Source of the DNA: an uncultured Acidimicrobiaceae bacterium
GTDB taxonomy: Bacteria > Actinomycetota > Acidimicrobiia > Spongiisociales > UBA5794
Assembly (NCBI GenBank): GCA_947259365.1
Contig: CAMYMC010000008.1
Location: forward strand, 124,001-188,000
Direction: 5' to 3'
DNA: 64,000 nt
Shown here: piece after piece, positions 55,210 to 64,000 of the stretch
Layout of the letters: every line of letters begins with the position of its first letter
How positions within the stretch are numbered: position 1 is the stretch's first letter
Made by a program: the position numbers and the translations under genes
The notes under the pieces: generated by a model
Told to the model about the DNA's origin: nothing
What the model saw: the letters and a program-made list of their open reading frames with translations, nothing else
The model's database searches: none

Positions 55210-56361
55210 TCACCCGGACGAGGCGAAACGCTTCCTCAGGCGGCGCTGGATGGACACCGCCGCCTGCAGCGAGAACACGGCGTCCCGGCGCGAGGTGAGC
55301 GCCGAGATCGGCTGGAGGACGAGGTGGCGCAGACCGGCGTCGTAGTACGCCGCGACCTGGTCCTCTACCTGGCGGGGCGTTCCCACGAACGCCTCACGGG
55401 CGAGGACGTCGACCGGCACCGCCCGCAGCGCCTCCTCGAGCTCGTCCCTGCTGTAGCGCTGCGGGATGAAGTCGATCATCCCGCGGTGGGTCGAACCGAG
55501 CGGGTGGGTGAGACCGTGGCGCGCCCACGTCGTGGCCGGGGTCAGCAGGCTCATGAATCTCACGCCCCTCGTCTCCAGATGGGCGTGGGCGGCCCGCTCG
55601 GTGCGCCCGACCACCATGTAGGTCTGCCAGCCCGGCGTGATCGCCGCCGGGTCGCGTCCGGCGGCGCTCGCCGCCGTCTGGATGACGCCGAGCGACGCGG
55701 CGTACTCATCGGGCGTCATCGTGAGCGTCGGGTACCAGCCATCACCGTGCTCGCCGGTGAGGCGCAGCATCCGGGGAAGGTGCGACGCGACCCAGATCTC
55801 GGGGCTCCGCCCCGGCGGGGGACGGAGGTCCATGAGGGCACCGTCGAGGCTGAAGTGCCGCCCGCGATAGTCGAATGGCCCGTCTGCGGAGAAGCAGCGG
55901 CGAACGACCTCGAGGGCCTCCTCGAGCCGGGACACCGGTGTCGCGAAATCGAGCCCGTAGGGAACGGTGTTCTCCGCTTCTCCGGCGCCGATGCCGAGGA
56001 TGGGCGCTCGCTTCGTGAGGTGAGAGAGCGTGAGAAACGCCTGGGCGATGAGGACCGGATGTCGCCGGATTGGCTCGGTGACACCGACGGCGAGGCGGAG
56101 CCGCCCGGCCCGGCGGGCCAAGTACCCGAGGAGCGTCTGGTAGTCGAAGAACTGGTGGGGAGACGACGCCGGGTCGGCGATCCAAGAGAACTCCTTGTCC
56201 CAAATCGCCCTGGGGAAGAACCCGAGGAAGTGGTCGACGACCCATGCAGTGTCGAAGCCGGTCGCCCGCGCCGCTCGGACCAGGAGGTTGACCCGGTGCA
56301 ACGGGGGTTGGGTGCCCACGGTCATGCCGGACGTGAACGGTGCGGTCGGGGTGTCGATCAC
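55210..56361 (-). CDS. LLM-class F420-dependent oxidoreductase
   Basis: RAARATGFDTAWVVDHFLGFFPR...PILGIGAGEAENTVPYGLDF. Confidence 0.88.
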   Translation of the reverse strand: MIDTPTAPFTSGMTVGTQPPLHRVNLLVRAARATGFDTAWVVDHFLGFFPRAIWDKEFSWIADPASSPHQFFDYQTLLGYLARRAGRLRLAVGVTEPIRRHPVLIAQAFLTLSHLTKRAPILGIGAGEAENTVPYGLDFATPVSRLEEALEVVRRCFSADGPFDYRGRHFSLDGALMDLRPPPGRSPEIWVASHLPRMLRLTGEHGDGWYPTLTMTPDEYAASLGVIQTAASAAGRDPAAITPGWQTYMVVGRTERAAHAHLETRGVRFMSLLTPATTWARHGLTHPLGSTHRGMIDFIPQRYSRDELEEALRAVPVDVLAREAFVGTPRQVEDQVAAYYDAGLRHLVLQPISALTSRRDAVFSLQAAVSIQRRLRKRFASSG

Positions 56362-56479
56362 CCGGCGAGGCTACCTGCGGGCGGTCGCGGCGGTGCGGGT
56401 TAGGGGCGACGACACCGCTACCGTGTCCCGCATCGGGGAGCCGGCACGGCTTCGCCGACCCGACGCGGCGAGGGACCTC

Positions 56480-57541
56480 GTGGGCAGCATCATCATCGGC
56501 TCCGGCATGGACGTGCCCGACACGATCGTCACCAACGACAACCTCGCCCGGGTCATGGATACGACCGACGAGTGGATCCGCCGCCGCACCGGTGTCGTGG
56601 AGCGCCGGTTCGCCGCCGCCGGTGAGGGCGCATCCGATCTCGGCGCCCGTGCCGGGCTGGCGGCCATCGCCGACGCCGCCATCCACCCCGAGGAAGTCGA
56701 CGTCGTCATCACCGCCACGATGACGCCCGACTTCCTCGCCCCCGGGATCGCGTCCCTCGTCCAGCACAAGCTGGGGCTCTCGACGGTCGCCGCCTACGAC
56801 ATCCGCCAGCAGTGCAGCGGGTTTCTCTACGGACTCGAGATGGCGGATGCGCTGCTCGCCGCGGGTAAGGCGGAGACCGCCCTCGTCATCGGCACGGAGG
56901 TCCACGGGGGCTTCCTCCCGTTCGGGGAGACGTGGGCGAACCTCTTCGACGAGTCGCCGCACCCGCCGACCGAGGCCGAGTACGAGCGCAACACCCGGTT
57001 CCGGAGCTGGTCGGTCCTCTTCGGCGACGGCGCCGGCGCCGTGGTCGTTCGCCGCGGCACCGACGAGGACACCGGCATCCTCGGCGTCCGTCTCCGCTCC
57101 GACGGGGCGCTCTTCGACCTGATCCACGTGCCCGGCGTCGGCTTCTCCCGGCGCCCGTACGTCGACGCCTCCCAGCTCGACGCCGAGCTGCACCTTCCCT
57201 CGATGCGGGGCCGTGAGCTGTTCCGCAATGCCGTCGAGCTCATGCCGGATGCCATCCGCGGCGTCGCCGAGGACACGAAGGTCGAGCTCGAGGACATCGA
57301 TGTCGTCGTTGCCCACCAGGCCAACGCCCGCATCGTCGAAGGGGTGCGTCGGGCGCTTGGCATGGACGAGGACACCGTCCCGATCAACATCGACCGCTAC
57401 GGGAACACGACGGCGGCGACGGTGCCGATCCTGTTCCACGAGCTACGCATGGACGGCCGCATCCCGTCCGGCGCGCTCGTGTGCTTTGCCGCCTTCGGGG
57501 CCGGCGCCCACTGGGGCGCCGCCCTCTATCGGGAGCCCTGA
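56480..57541 (+). CDS. Beta-ketoacyl-ACP synthase III family (KAS III)
   Basis: TDEWIRRRTGVVERRF; IRQQCSGFLYGLEMADALL (Cys), VAHQANARI (His), NIDRYGNTTAATVP (Asn). Confidence 0.88.
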   Translation: MGSIIIGSGMDVPDTIVTNDNLARVMDTTDEWIRRRTGVVERRFAAAGEGASDLGARAGLAAIADAAIHPEEVDVVITATMTPDFLAPGIASLVQHKLGLSTVAAYDIRQQCSGFLYGLEMADALLAAGKAETALVIGTEVHGGFLPFGETWANLFDESPHPPTEAEYERNTRFRSWSVLFGDGAGAVVVRRGTDEDTGILGVRLRSDGALFDLIHVPGVGFSRRPYVDASQLDAELHLPSMRGRELFRNAVELMPDAIRGVAEDTKVELEDIDVVVAHQANARIVEGVRRALGMDEDTVPINIDRYGNTTAATVPILFHELRMDGRIPSGALVCFAAFGAGAHWGAALYREP

Positions 57542-58326
57542 GCCTCGAGCATCGCCCGCTCCCACGCGGTGCGCATGGTGTCCGCCGGGTACGGTCCGCC
57601 CTCGGCGTCGAACGCCCCCGCCGCCATCCCCTCCTCACACCGCCGGGCGACCTCCGCCAGCTCTTGACGCTGGGTGGAGACGTCCGCGGGCGTCATGACG
57701 TCACCGTGTCCGGGAACGACGACCGTGCCCGGAGGAGGTTCGAGCCGCGCCAGGGTCTGAGGCCAGGCGAGCGGATACCCATCGCCGAAGTACGGCGCGG
57801 CGCCCTCCTCCACGAGGTCCCCGGCGAAGACGACCCCGGCGCCCTCGACGGTGACGAGGATGTCGTTGTCGGTGTGCCCGAGCCCGGGGTGCTCCATCGC
57901 GACGAGCCTGCCGCCGACGTCGATGGCCGCGGCGTCTGTGAACACCCGGGTCGGCGGTGTGATCTCGACCTCGTCGATCTGGCCCCGCTCGTCGTCGTCG
58001 AGCCACGACGAGGCCTCCGCCTTCGCTTCGGCCCCGAGGGCGAGGAGCCGGTCGCGGCACCGGACGTGGCCGTGGATCTCCGCGGCGGCGAGAACTCCGT
58101 TGCCGAAGGTGTGGTCCCAGTGCCAATGGGTGTTGACGACCCAGCGCACGGGAAGGCTCGTGACGGCTTGGAGGTGATCCAGCATCTCCCTCGCCTGGAC
58201 ATGGGACGCCCGGGTGTCGACGACGAGAACTCCGTCGCCACCGATGACGACCCCGATGTTGAGGTCGAGCGATCGGTAGCGGCGGCGGAAGACCCCCTCT
58301 CCGAGCTCGTCCCAGGCGCCGTCCAT
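57526..58326 (-). CDS. MBL-fold metallo-hydrolase
   Basis: VVNTHWHWDHTFGNG...EHPGLGHTDNDILVTVEGAGVVFAGDLVEEG...VPGHGDVM. Confidence 0.9.
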   Translation of the reverse strand: MDGAWDELGEGVFRRRYRSLDLNIGVVIGGDGVLVVDTRASHVQAREMLDHLQAVTSLPVRWVVNTHWHWDHTFGNGVLAAAEIHGHVRCRDRLLALGAEAKAEASSWLDDDERGQIDEVEITPPTRVFTDAAAIDVGGRLVAMEHPGLGHTDNDILVTVEGAGVVFAGDLVEEGAAPYFGDGYPLAWPQTLARLEPPPGTVVVPGHGDVMTPADVSTQRQELAEVARRCEEGMAAGAFDAEGGPYPADTMRTAWERAMLEAQGSR

Positions 58327-58382
58327 GGACCGGGAGGGTACGGTGCCGCCGCCAGGGCCGCCACCGGCCGCAAAGCGCCCGA

Positions 58383-60488
58383 TCAGACCGCGGGTCGGGC
58401 CTGGCTCCCGGAGAGGCCGTCGAGCAGCCCGTCGAGCCCGGCCGCGTGGAACTCCACGAAGGCGCCGGGGGCGAGCGGTCGCGAGACGAGGAAGCCCTGC
58501 ATCTTCGAGCAACCCAGATCCATGAGGAGCTGTAGCTGGTCCGTCGTCTCGACACCCTCGGCGATGACATCGAGACGGAGGCTCTTCGCCAACCCGATGA
58601 TGGCCGCAGAGAGTGCGGCGGCGTCGTCGTTGCCGATGATGTCGCGCACGAAGGCGCGATCGATCTTGAGGGCGTCGATCGAGAACCGCTGTAGGTACGA
58701 CAGCGACGAATAGCCGGTCCCGAAGTCGTCGATGGCGATCCGAACCCCCATCGACCGAAGCCGCTCCAGCGTCCTGCGGGCGAGCTCGGTGTCGTCGACG
58801 AGGGTGCCCTCGGTGAGCTCGATCTCGAGCAGCCCCGGATCGAGCCCACTCTGGTCGAGCGCTGCAGCCACCGTCTCGACGAGGCTGCCCCTGCGGAGCT
58901 GTCGCGACGACACGTTGACGGACACGGTCACGTCGACGAGCCCCGCGTCCTCCCAGGCCTTCATCTGCCGGCATGCCTCGAAGAGCACCCACTCCCCCAG
59001 CGGGATGATGAGATCGGTCTCCTCGGCGAGCGGTACGAACCGGGCCGGCTGCACCTTGCCCAGCTTGGGGTGGTTCCAGCGCACCAGCGCCTCGACGCCG
59101 ATGATTCGCGGCTCGAGGGCATCGATCTTGGGCTGGTACATGAGCTCGAGCTGGTCGCCCGCCTCGAGCGCGTGGCGCAGCTCGTCGATGACCCGGAGCC
59201 GCTCCGAGGTCTGCTCCCGAAGCTCCGGGGTGAAGTACTGGTACGTGTTCCGTCCCGCCGCCTTGGCGCTGTACATCGCGATGTCGGCGTCGCGCAGGAG
59301 CGCCTCGGCGTCGTCACCGTCGATCGGGTAGAGCGCGATCCCGATGCTCGCCGTGACGTGGAGCTCGCGGTGGCCGACCGTGTACGGGACCTCGAGCGCC
59401 TTGAGGATCTTCGTGGCAACGTGCCCGGCGTCCTCCACGCGATGGTTGCCTTCGAGGATCACGGTGAACTCGTCGCCGCCGAGACGGGCGACGCTGTCGC
59501 TCTCCCGCACCGAGGCTTCGAGGCGCTTCGCGACCTGTTTGAGGAGGGCGTCGCCGGTGGCGTGACCGAACCTGTCGTTGACCGCCTTGAACTCGTCGAG
59601 GTCGAGGAACATGAGCGCGACGAGCCCACCATCGCGCCTCGCCCTGGCGATTGCTCCCTGGAGGCGGTCTCCGAAGAGGAACCGGTTGATGAGCCCGGTG
59701 AGCGGATCGAACCTGGCGAGATACGACAGCTTCTTCTGGTCGTCGAGGCGCGCGGAGCGGTGTCGCTCCTCCTGCTGCTCCCACTCTTGCTGCACCTGCT
59801 GGACGGCCGGCCGGAAGAGAAAGAGTCCCTCGAAGACGAGCACGAGGAGGGTGACGCTGAGCAGGCCGAACTGGGTCGTCTTCAGCGCCGCTACGCGCGA
59901 CTCCGCCGCACCCTGGAGGGAGAACACGATCGAGCTCATCCCCGTCTCGTACAGGTCTGCCTCGGCGATGAGGAGCGCGACGAGCTCGTCGGGCAGCTCG
60001 GCGTCGCTCGCGCCGATGTCGCGTACTTCACTGGCCGTCTCGGTCATCGCTTCGAAGTGCGGCTGGACGACGCCGAAGAGCTCCTCGATTTCGGAGGAGT
60101 TGTCACCTGGAAGCTCGAGCTCGTGGTCGCCGAGACGGAGGCCGTCGTGGATCCTCGTCAGCTCCTCGAGCTCGCGGCCGATCCTGGCCACCGACGCCTC
60201 CCGGAAGACCGACGTCGGGGCGATGGCGAGGCCGGTGGCGACGTCGACGATGTCCCGGCTTCGCTGGATCTGGGATGCGGCCGCCGTCACGACTCCGGCG
60301 TCCTTCTCCTGGCGGGTGAGGGCGTTGGAGGTGAGCATCGTCGATCCGATGGCGATGACGGCGATGAGAGCGAGGCCCGTCACGTAGCGACCGATCGGTC
60401 TGCGGGGTACCTCGGTCGCTTCGTCGACGGGCAACTCGAACGCGGCAAGATGCTGCCGAGCCCGCCTCGCGGCGCGTTCGAGGGCCAT
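58383..60488 (-). CDS. Membrane GGDEF-EAL c-di-GMP turnover protein
   Basis: Two TM segments, VARLGGDEFTVIL (GGDEF), IGVEALVRWNHPKLG (EAL), DDFGTGYSSLSYL. Confidence 0.96.
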   Translation of the reverse strand: MALERAARRARQHLAAFELPVDEATEVPRRPIGRYVTGLALIAVIAIGSTMLTSNALTRQEKDAGVVTAAASQIQRSRDIVDVATGLAIAPTSVFREASVARIGRELEELTRIHDGLRLGDHELELPGDNSSEIEELFGVVQPHFEAMTETASEVRDIGASDAELPDELVALLIAEADLYETGMSSIVFSLQGAAESRVAALKTTQFGLLSVTLLVLVFEGLFLFRPAVQQVQQEWEQQEERHRSARLDDQKKLSYLARFDPLTGLINRFLFGDRLQGAIARARRDGGLVALMFLDLDEFKAVNDRFGHATGDALLKQVAKRLEASVRESDSVARLGGDEFTVILEGNHRVEDAGHVATKILKALEVPYTVGHRELHVTASIGIALYPIDGDDAEALLRDADIAMYSAKAAGRNTYQYFTPELREQTSERLRVIDELRHALEAGDQLELMYQPKIDALEPRIIGVEALVRWNHPKLGKVQPARFVPLAEETDLIIPLGEWVLFEACRQMKAWEDAGLVDVTVSVNVSSRQLRRGSLVETVAAALDQSGLDPGLLEIELTEGTLVDDTELARRTLERLRSMGVRIAIDDFGTGYSSLSYLQRFSIDALKIDRAFVRDIIGNDDAAALSAAIIGLAKSLRLDVIAEGVETTDQLQLLMDLGCSKMQGFLVSRPLAPGAFVEFHAAGLDGLLDGLSGSQARPAV

Positions 60489-60551
60489 GGATCACCTCTG
60501 TCTTCGTCGTCGCAGTCTGCGGGACCATCCCACTCTGACTACTCAACGTGG

Positions 60552-60579
60552 TGATCGGCACTGCATTCGGTGACCTTGA
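60552..60579 (-). promoter_or_regulatory. sigma28/WhiG-like promoter motif TCAAGGTC-N12-GCCGATCA upstream of GGDEF-EAL gene
   Basis: Same spacing as the 41635-41662 element; 64 bp upstream of the 60488 start. Confidence 0.5.
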
Positions 60580-60626
60580 ATCGACGAGCCGCCTCCCGAC
60601 CGACATGCGGGCGGTGTCGGCGTGCG

Positions 60627-61547
60627 TCAGAGCCAGTCGAGGACCGCGGAGAACCGCTCGATGTGCTCCATCCGCTCCGGATACCGCGGGGCGACGAACT
60701 GGAGAGCGACGTGGGAAACCCCGGCGTCGGCGAACACCCGGAGCGCCTCGGCGACCTGTTCCGGCGTCCCCCGCAACCGGTCCGGCTCCTGAGGGACCTC
60801 AGCGTCGGTGATCTCGACGCCGCGGCACGCGGCGAGGGCCACCCCTGCCGGGTCGCGCCCGATGGCGACGGCGTCGGCGGTCACCTCGCGATGATGCGCC
60901 GCCAGCTCCTCGGCCGTGATGCGGACGAAGTACGGGAACCAGACGTCGCCGAACCGTGCGGCGCGACGCCGCGCCCTCCGCCCCTCGCCCCCGACCCAGA
61001 TGGGAAGCTTCTCCCCATGGGCTTTCGGGTAGAACGCGACGTCGGCGAATCGATAGAACTCGCCGTCGTACGAGCAACGGTCCTCCTCGAAGAGGATGCG
61101 AGCGATCTCGAGCTGCTCGTCGCCGACCCGCCCCCGCGCCGCGAACGGAGCCCCGACGGCGGCGAACTCCTCCTCCATCCACCCGATGCCGACCCCGAGG
61201 AGAAGCCTCCCATCGCTCAGGCGGTCGATCGACGCAGCCTGGCGAAGCCAGTGCAGGGGGTGGCGAAAGTTCATGACCACGACGCTGGCCCCGAGCCGGA
61301 TCGTGTCGGTGGCCGCGGCGAGGAACGACAGGACGGTGAGACACTCGAGGAACGGACGGTCCGGCGGCACGATGAACTCCGGCGTCTCGGCATAGGGGTA
61401 CTCGGTGCCGATGGACCACGGCATGACGACGCGGTCTGCCGCCCACACCGACGCGAACCCCCAGGCCTCGGCCTTGCGGGCCGCGTCGATGAGGGTGCCG
61501 CGCGAGGCCGATCGCCCGGACACCGGAAGGAACACGCCAACGTCCAT
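60627..61547 (-). CDS. LLM-class F420-dependent oxidoreductase
   Basis: MDVGVFLPVSGR...KAEAWGFASVWAADRVVMP...SDGRLLLGVGIGWMEEEFAAVG. Confidence 0.9.
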   Translation of the reverse strand: MDVGVFLPVSGRSASRGTLIDAARKAEAWGFASVWAADRVVMPWSIGTEYPYAETPEFIVPPDRPFLECLTVLSFLAAATDTIRLGASVVVMNFRHPLHWLRQAASIDRLSDGRLLLGVGIGWMEEEFAAVGAPFAARGRVGDEQLEIARILFEEDRCSYDGEFYRFADVAFYPKAHGEKLPIWVGGEGRRARRRAARFGDVWFPYFVRITAEELAAHHREVTADAVAIGRDPAGVALAACRGVEITDAEVPQEPDRLRGTPEQVAEALRVFADAGVSHVALQFVAPRYPERMEHIERFSAVLDWL

Positions 61548-61640
61548 CGCCGCCTCCACGTGTACGTCTCGGATGCCGCCCCCGACAGTAGATAGGATCG
61601 CTCCGATGCGGCGAGGTGATCCGGAGCGGGAGACGGAGCT

Positions 61641-62390
61641 GTGCTGAGCGGCAAGACGGCGGTCGTCACCGGCGCCAGCAGGGGGATCGGGCGCGCGGTC
61701 GCGCAACGCCTCGCCGGGGCGGGCGCCGAGGTCGTCGGGCTCGGACGCGACCCCGAGGCGCTCGCAGAGACGGCAGGCTCGTCGCCGTCGATCGCGACGA
61801 TGAGCTGCGACGTGACCTCGGAACCCGGCGTCGAGGCGGTGTTCGCCGAGATCGGCCGCGTCGACGTCCTCGTCAACAACGCCGGGATCGCAACCTCGAA
61901 TCCGCTGCACCGCACCACCCTCGAGGAGTGGGAGCGGACTCACGCGGTGAACGCCACCGGTGCGTTCTTGTGCACGAAGGCGGTGCTCCCCGGCATGCTG
62001 GAGCGCCGCTGGGGGCGCATCGTGACGGTTGCATCGACGGCAAGCCACGCCGGGGCCCGGTACATCGCCGCCTACGCGGCGTCGAAGCACGCCGTGCTCG
62101 GGCTGATGAGGTCGGTCGCCGCCGAAGTCGCCGGCAGCGGCGTCACCGCCAACGCGGTGTGCCCGACGTACGTGCGCACCTCGATGACGGAGCGGACGAT
62201 CGCGACGATCGCCGCCAAGACGGGGACGGCACCCGCGGATGCCGAGGAGACGCTCGTCGGCTCCTCGCCGCTGGGACGGCTCGTCGAACCCGATGAGGTC
62301 GCCGACGTCGTGGTCTTCCTCGCCGCCGAGGCCGCCGGCGCGATCAACGGACAGTCGATCATCCTCGACGGAGGAGGCATCCAACAATGA
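61641..62390 (+). CDS. SDR family oxidoreductase
   Basis: KTAVVTGASRGIGRAVAQRLAGAGAEVV...YIAAYAASKHAVLGLMRS. Confidence 0.93.
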   Translation: MLSGKTAVVTGASRGIGRAVAQRLAGAGAEVVGLGRDPEALAETAGSSPSIATMSCDVTSEPGVEAVFAEIGRVDVLVNNAGIATSNPLHRTTLEEWERTHAVNATGAFLCTKAVLPGMLERRWGRIVTVASTASHAGARYIAAYAASKHAVLGLMRSVAAEVAGSGVTANAVCPTYVRTSMTERTIATIAAKTGTAPADAEETLVGSSPLGRLVEPDEVADVVVFLAAEAAGAINGQSIILDGGGIQQ

Positions 62391-63214
62391 CCGGTTTCAG
62401 AGCGTCGCCAGGCTTCACTTCGAGCTGGGATCACTTCGAGTTCAGTATCGAGGACCGGGTCGGGACGATCAGCTTCGCCAGGCCCGACAAGCTCAACGCC
62501 CTCACCTTCGACGTCTACGCCGACCTCCGCGACCTGCTGCGGGAGGTGCCCCACCGCGACGATGTCGACGTCCTCGTCATCACCGGCACGGGCCGCGGCT
62601 TCTGCTCCGGGGGTGATGTCGAGGAGATCATCGGCGAGCTCGTCACGTTCGACCCGAGACGGTTGCTGGAGTTCACGAGAATGACAGGTGCGGTCATCCA
62701 GGCGATGCGCGAGTGCCCGCTGCCGATCGTCGCCTCGGTCAACGGCACCGCTGCAGGGGCCGGAGCGGTCATCGCGCTCGCCGCCGACTTCAGGATCATC
62801 GCCGAACACGTCCGGTTCCATTTCCTCTTCACCAAGGTCGGGCTCTCCGGAGGCGACATGGGTTCGGCCTACCTCCTCCCCCGCATCGTCGGCCTGGGTA
62901 GGGCGACGGAGATCCTCATGTTCGGTGACCCCGTCGATGCGCCGACGGCTCTGGGCATCGGGCTCGCCCACGAGGTCGTCGCTGCCGACGACCTCGTCGA
63001 GGCCACCCGGACACTCGCCAGACGGCTCGCCGACGGGCCCACGTTCGCCTACTCGGCGACCAAGCTGCTGCTGAGCCGCGAGCAGGACATGGACCTCGCC
63101 GGCGCCATCGAGTTGGAGGCGATGACCCAGGCGCTGCTCATGAAGACAGAAGACCACGCCGAGTTCCACGCCGCCTTCAGCGAGGGACGCGAGCCACGCT
63201 GGAAGGGGAGATGA
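62387..63214 (+). CDS. Enoyl-CoA hydratase/isomerase family
   Basis: DRVGTISFARPDKLNALTFDVY...ITGTGRGFCSGGDVEEI; ATGA overlap with SDR gene. Confidence 0.92.
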   Translation: MTGFRASPGFTSSWDHFEFSIEDRVGTISFARPDKLNALTFDVYADLRDLLREVPHRDDVDVLVITGTGRGFCSGGDVEEIIGELVTFDPRRLLEFTRMTGAVIQAMRECPLPIVASVNGTAAGAGAVIALAADFRIIAEHVRFHFLFTKVGLSGGDMGSAYLLPRIVGLGRATEILMFGDPVDAPTALGIGLAHEVVAADDLVEATRTLARRLADGPTFAYSATKLLLSREQDMDLAGAIELEAMTQALLMKTEDHAEFHAAFSEGREPRWKGR

Positions 63215-63237
63215 CCGAGTGGAGATGACACCGCCCG

Positions 63238-64000
63238 CTACCCCGGGCGGGCCTCCTTCGCCAGCTCCCTCGCGATGACCTCGAGCTGCACGTCGCTCGC
63301 CCCTTCGTAGATGCGAGGCGCCCTCACCTCCCTGTAGAGGTGCTCGAGGGGGTGACCGCGCTCGAGGGCCACGGCGCCGTGGAGCTGGACGGCATCATCG
63401 ACGATGCCCTGGGCCGTCTCGGTCGCGTGCTGTTTCGCCGCCGATGAGCGAAAGGCGAGCCGATCCTCGCCCCGGTCGAAAGCGACGGCGGCGTCGTACA
63501 CGGTGAGACGGGCGGAGTGGAGCCTCACCGCCATCGAAGCCAGCTTGTGGGCGACGACCTGGAGGTCGCGGAGGGCACCGCCGAAGGCGTGCCGCTCGTC
63601 GACGTAGGCCTGGGTCGCCTCGAACGCCGCCTGCGCCATCCCCACCGCGAACGCCCCCACGCTGGGACGGAACCTGGCGAGCGTCTCCATCGCGACCCGG
63701 AAGCCCCGGTCCACCTCCCCCAGGAGCGCGTCCTCGCCGACGAAGACGCCGTCGAAGCGAACGGTGCCGACGGGGTGCGGAGCGAGCAGGTGGAGCGGCT
63801 CGCCTGTCACGCCCTGGGCATCTCCGGGCACCGCGAAGGCGGACACGCCTTGCGGGCCCGTGTCGCCCGACGTCCTGGCGAACACGGAGTACACGTCCGC
63901 ATCGGGCGCGTTCGAGATCCACGTCTTCGTGCCCGTGATCCGCCAGCCGTCGCCGTCGCGAACGGCCGCGGTCGACAGGGCACCGGCATCCGAGCCGGAT
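63238..64000 (-). CDS. Acyl-CoA dehydrogenase (N-terminus beyond window)
   Basis: WRITGTKTWISNAPDADVYSVFART...GFRVAMETLARFRPSVGAFAVGMAQAAFEATQAYVDERHAFGG...HGAVALERGHPLEHLYREVRAPRIYEGASDVQ. Confidence 0.92.
   Translation of the reverse strand, partial: SGSDAGALSTAAVRDGDGWRITGTKTWISNAPDADVYSVFARTSGDTGPQGVSAFAVPGDAQGVTGEPLHLLAPHPVGTVRFDGVFVGEDALLGEVDRGFRVAMETLARFRPSVGAFAVGMAQAAFEATQAYVDERHAFGGALRDLQVVAHKLASMAVRLHSARLTVYDAAVAFDRGEDRLAFRSSAAKQHATETAQGIVDDAVQLHGAVALERGHPLEHLYREVRAPRIYEGASDVQLEVIARELAKEARPG

Overview
High-GC chromosomal segment from an actinobacterium-like genome, probably an uncultured lineage. It is densely packed and carries mostly housekeeping and metabolic genes. I saw no CRISPR array, rRNA, tRNA, phage or intact transposon. 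Contents in order: end of sufU; pncA; a SAM-I riboswitch before metH and a divergent MTHFR; pncB; fumC; a sirtuin; a split suf locus (sufC/Rieske/sufD, and sufB about 5.6 kb away); UDG; sigma-70 factor; ispD; nucS; gltBD; F420/flavin enzymes; a heterodimeric ABC exporter; a menaquinone cluster (menE, B, A, D, F and a damaged menH-like hydrolase); CBS-BON protein; GNAT/acyl-CoA synthetase fusion; TerC; Ycf46-like AAA; an ArsR with a palindromic operator; ABC-F; KAS III; a GGDEF-EAL protein; lipid-metabolism enzymes. Most notable signals: (1) a structured intergenic region at about 41.62-41.85 kb with two identical GCCGATACATG elements and sigma28/WhiG-like promoter architecture, repeated upstream of the GGDEF-EAL gene; (2) a frameshift/deletion in the alpha/beta-hydrolase beside menF, with the lost C-terminus still readable in another frame; (3) a SAM-I riboswitch with a plausible anti-SD platform; (4) a likely CTG start for sufD; (5) a perfect inverted repeat upstream of sufB; (6) recurrent leaderless-type -10/start spacing. 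No clearly new multi-gene system was found. The candidate sigma28-linked RNA locus is the best 'undescribed' lead.
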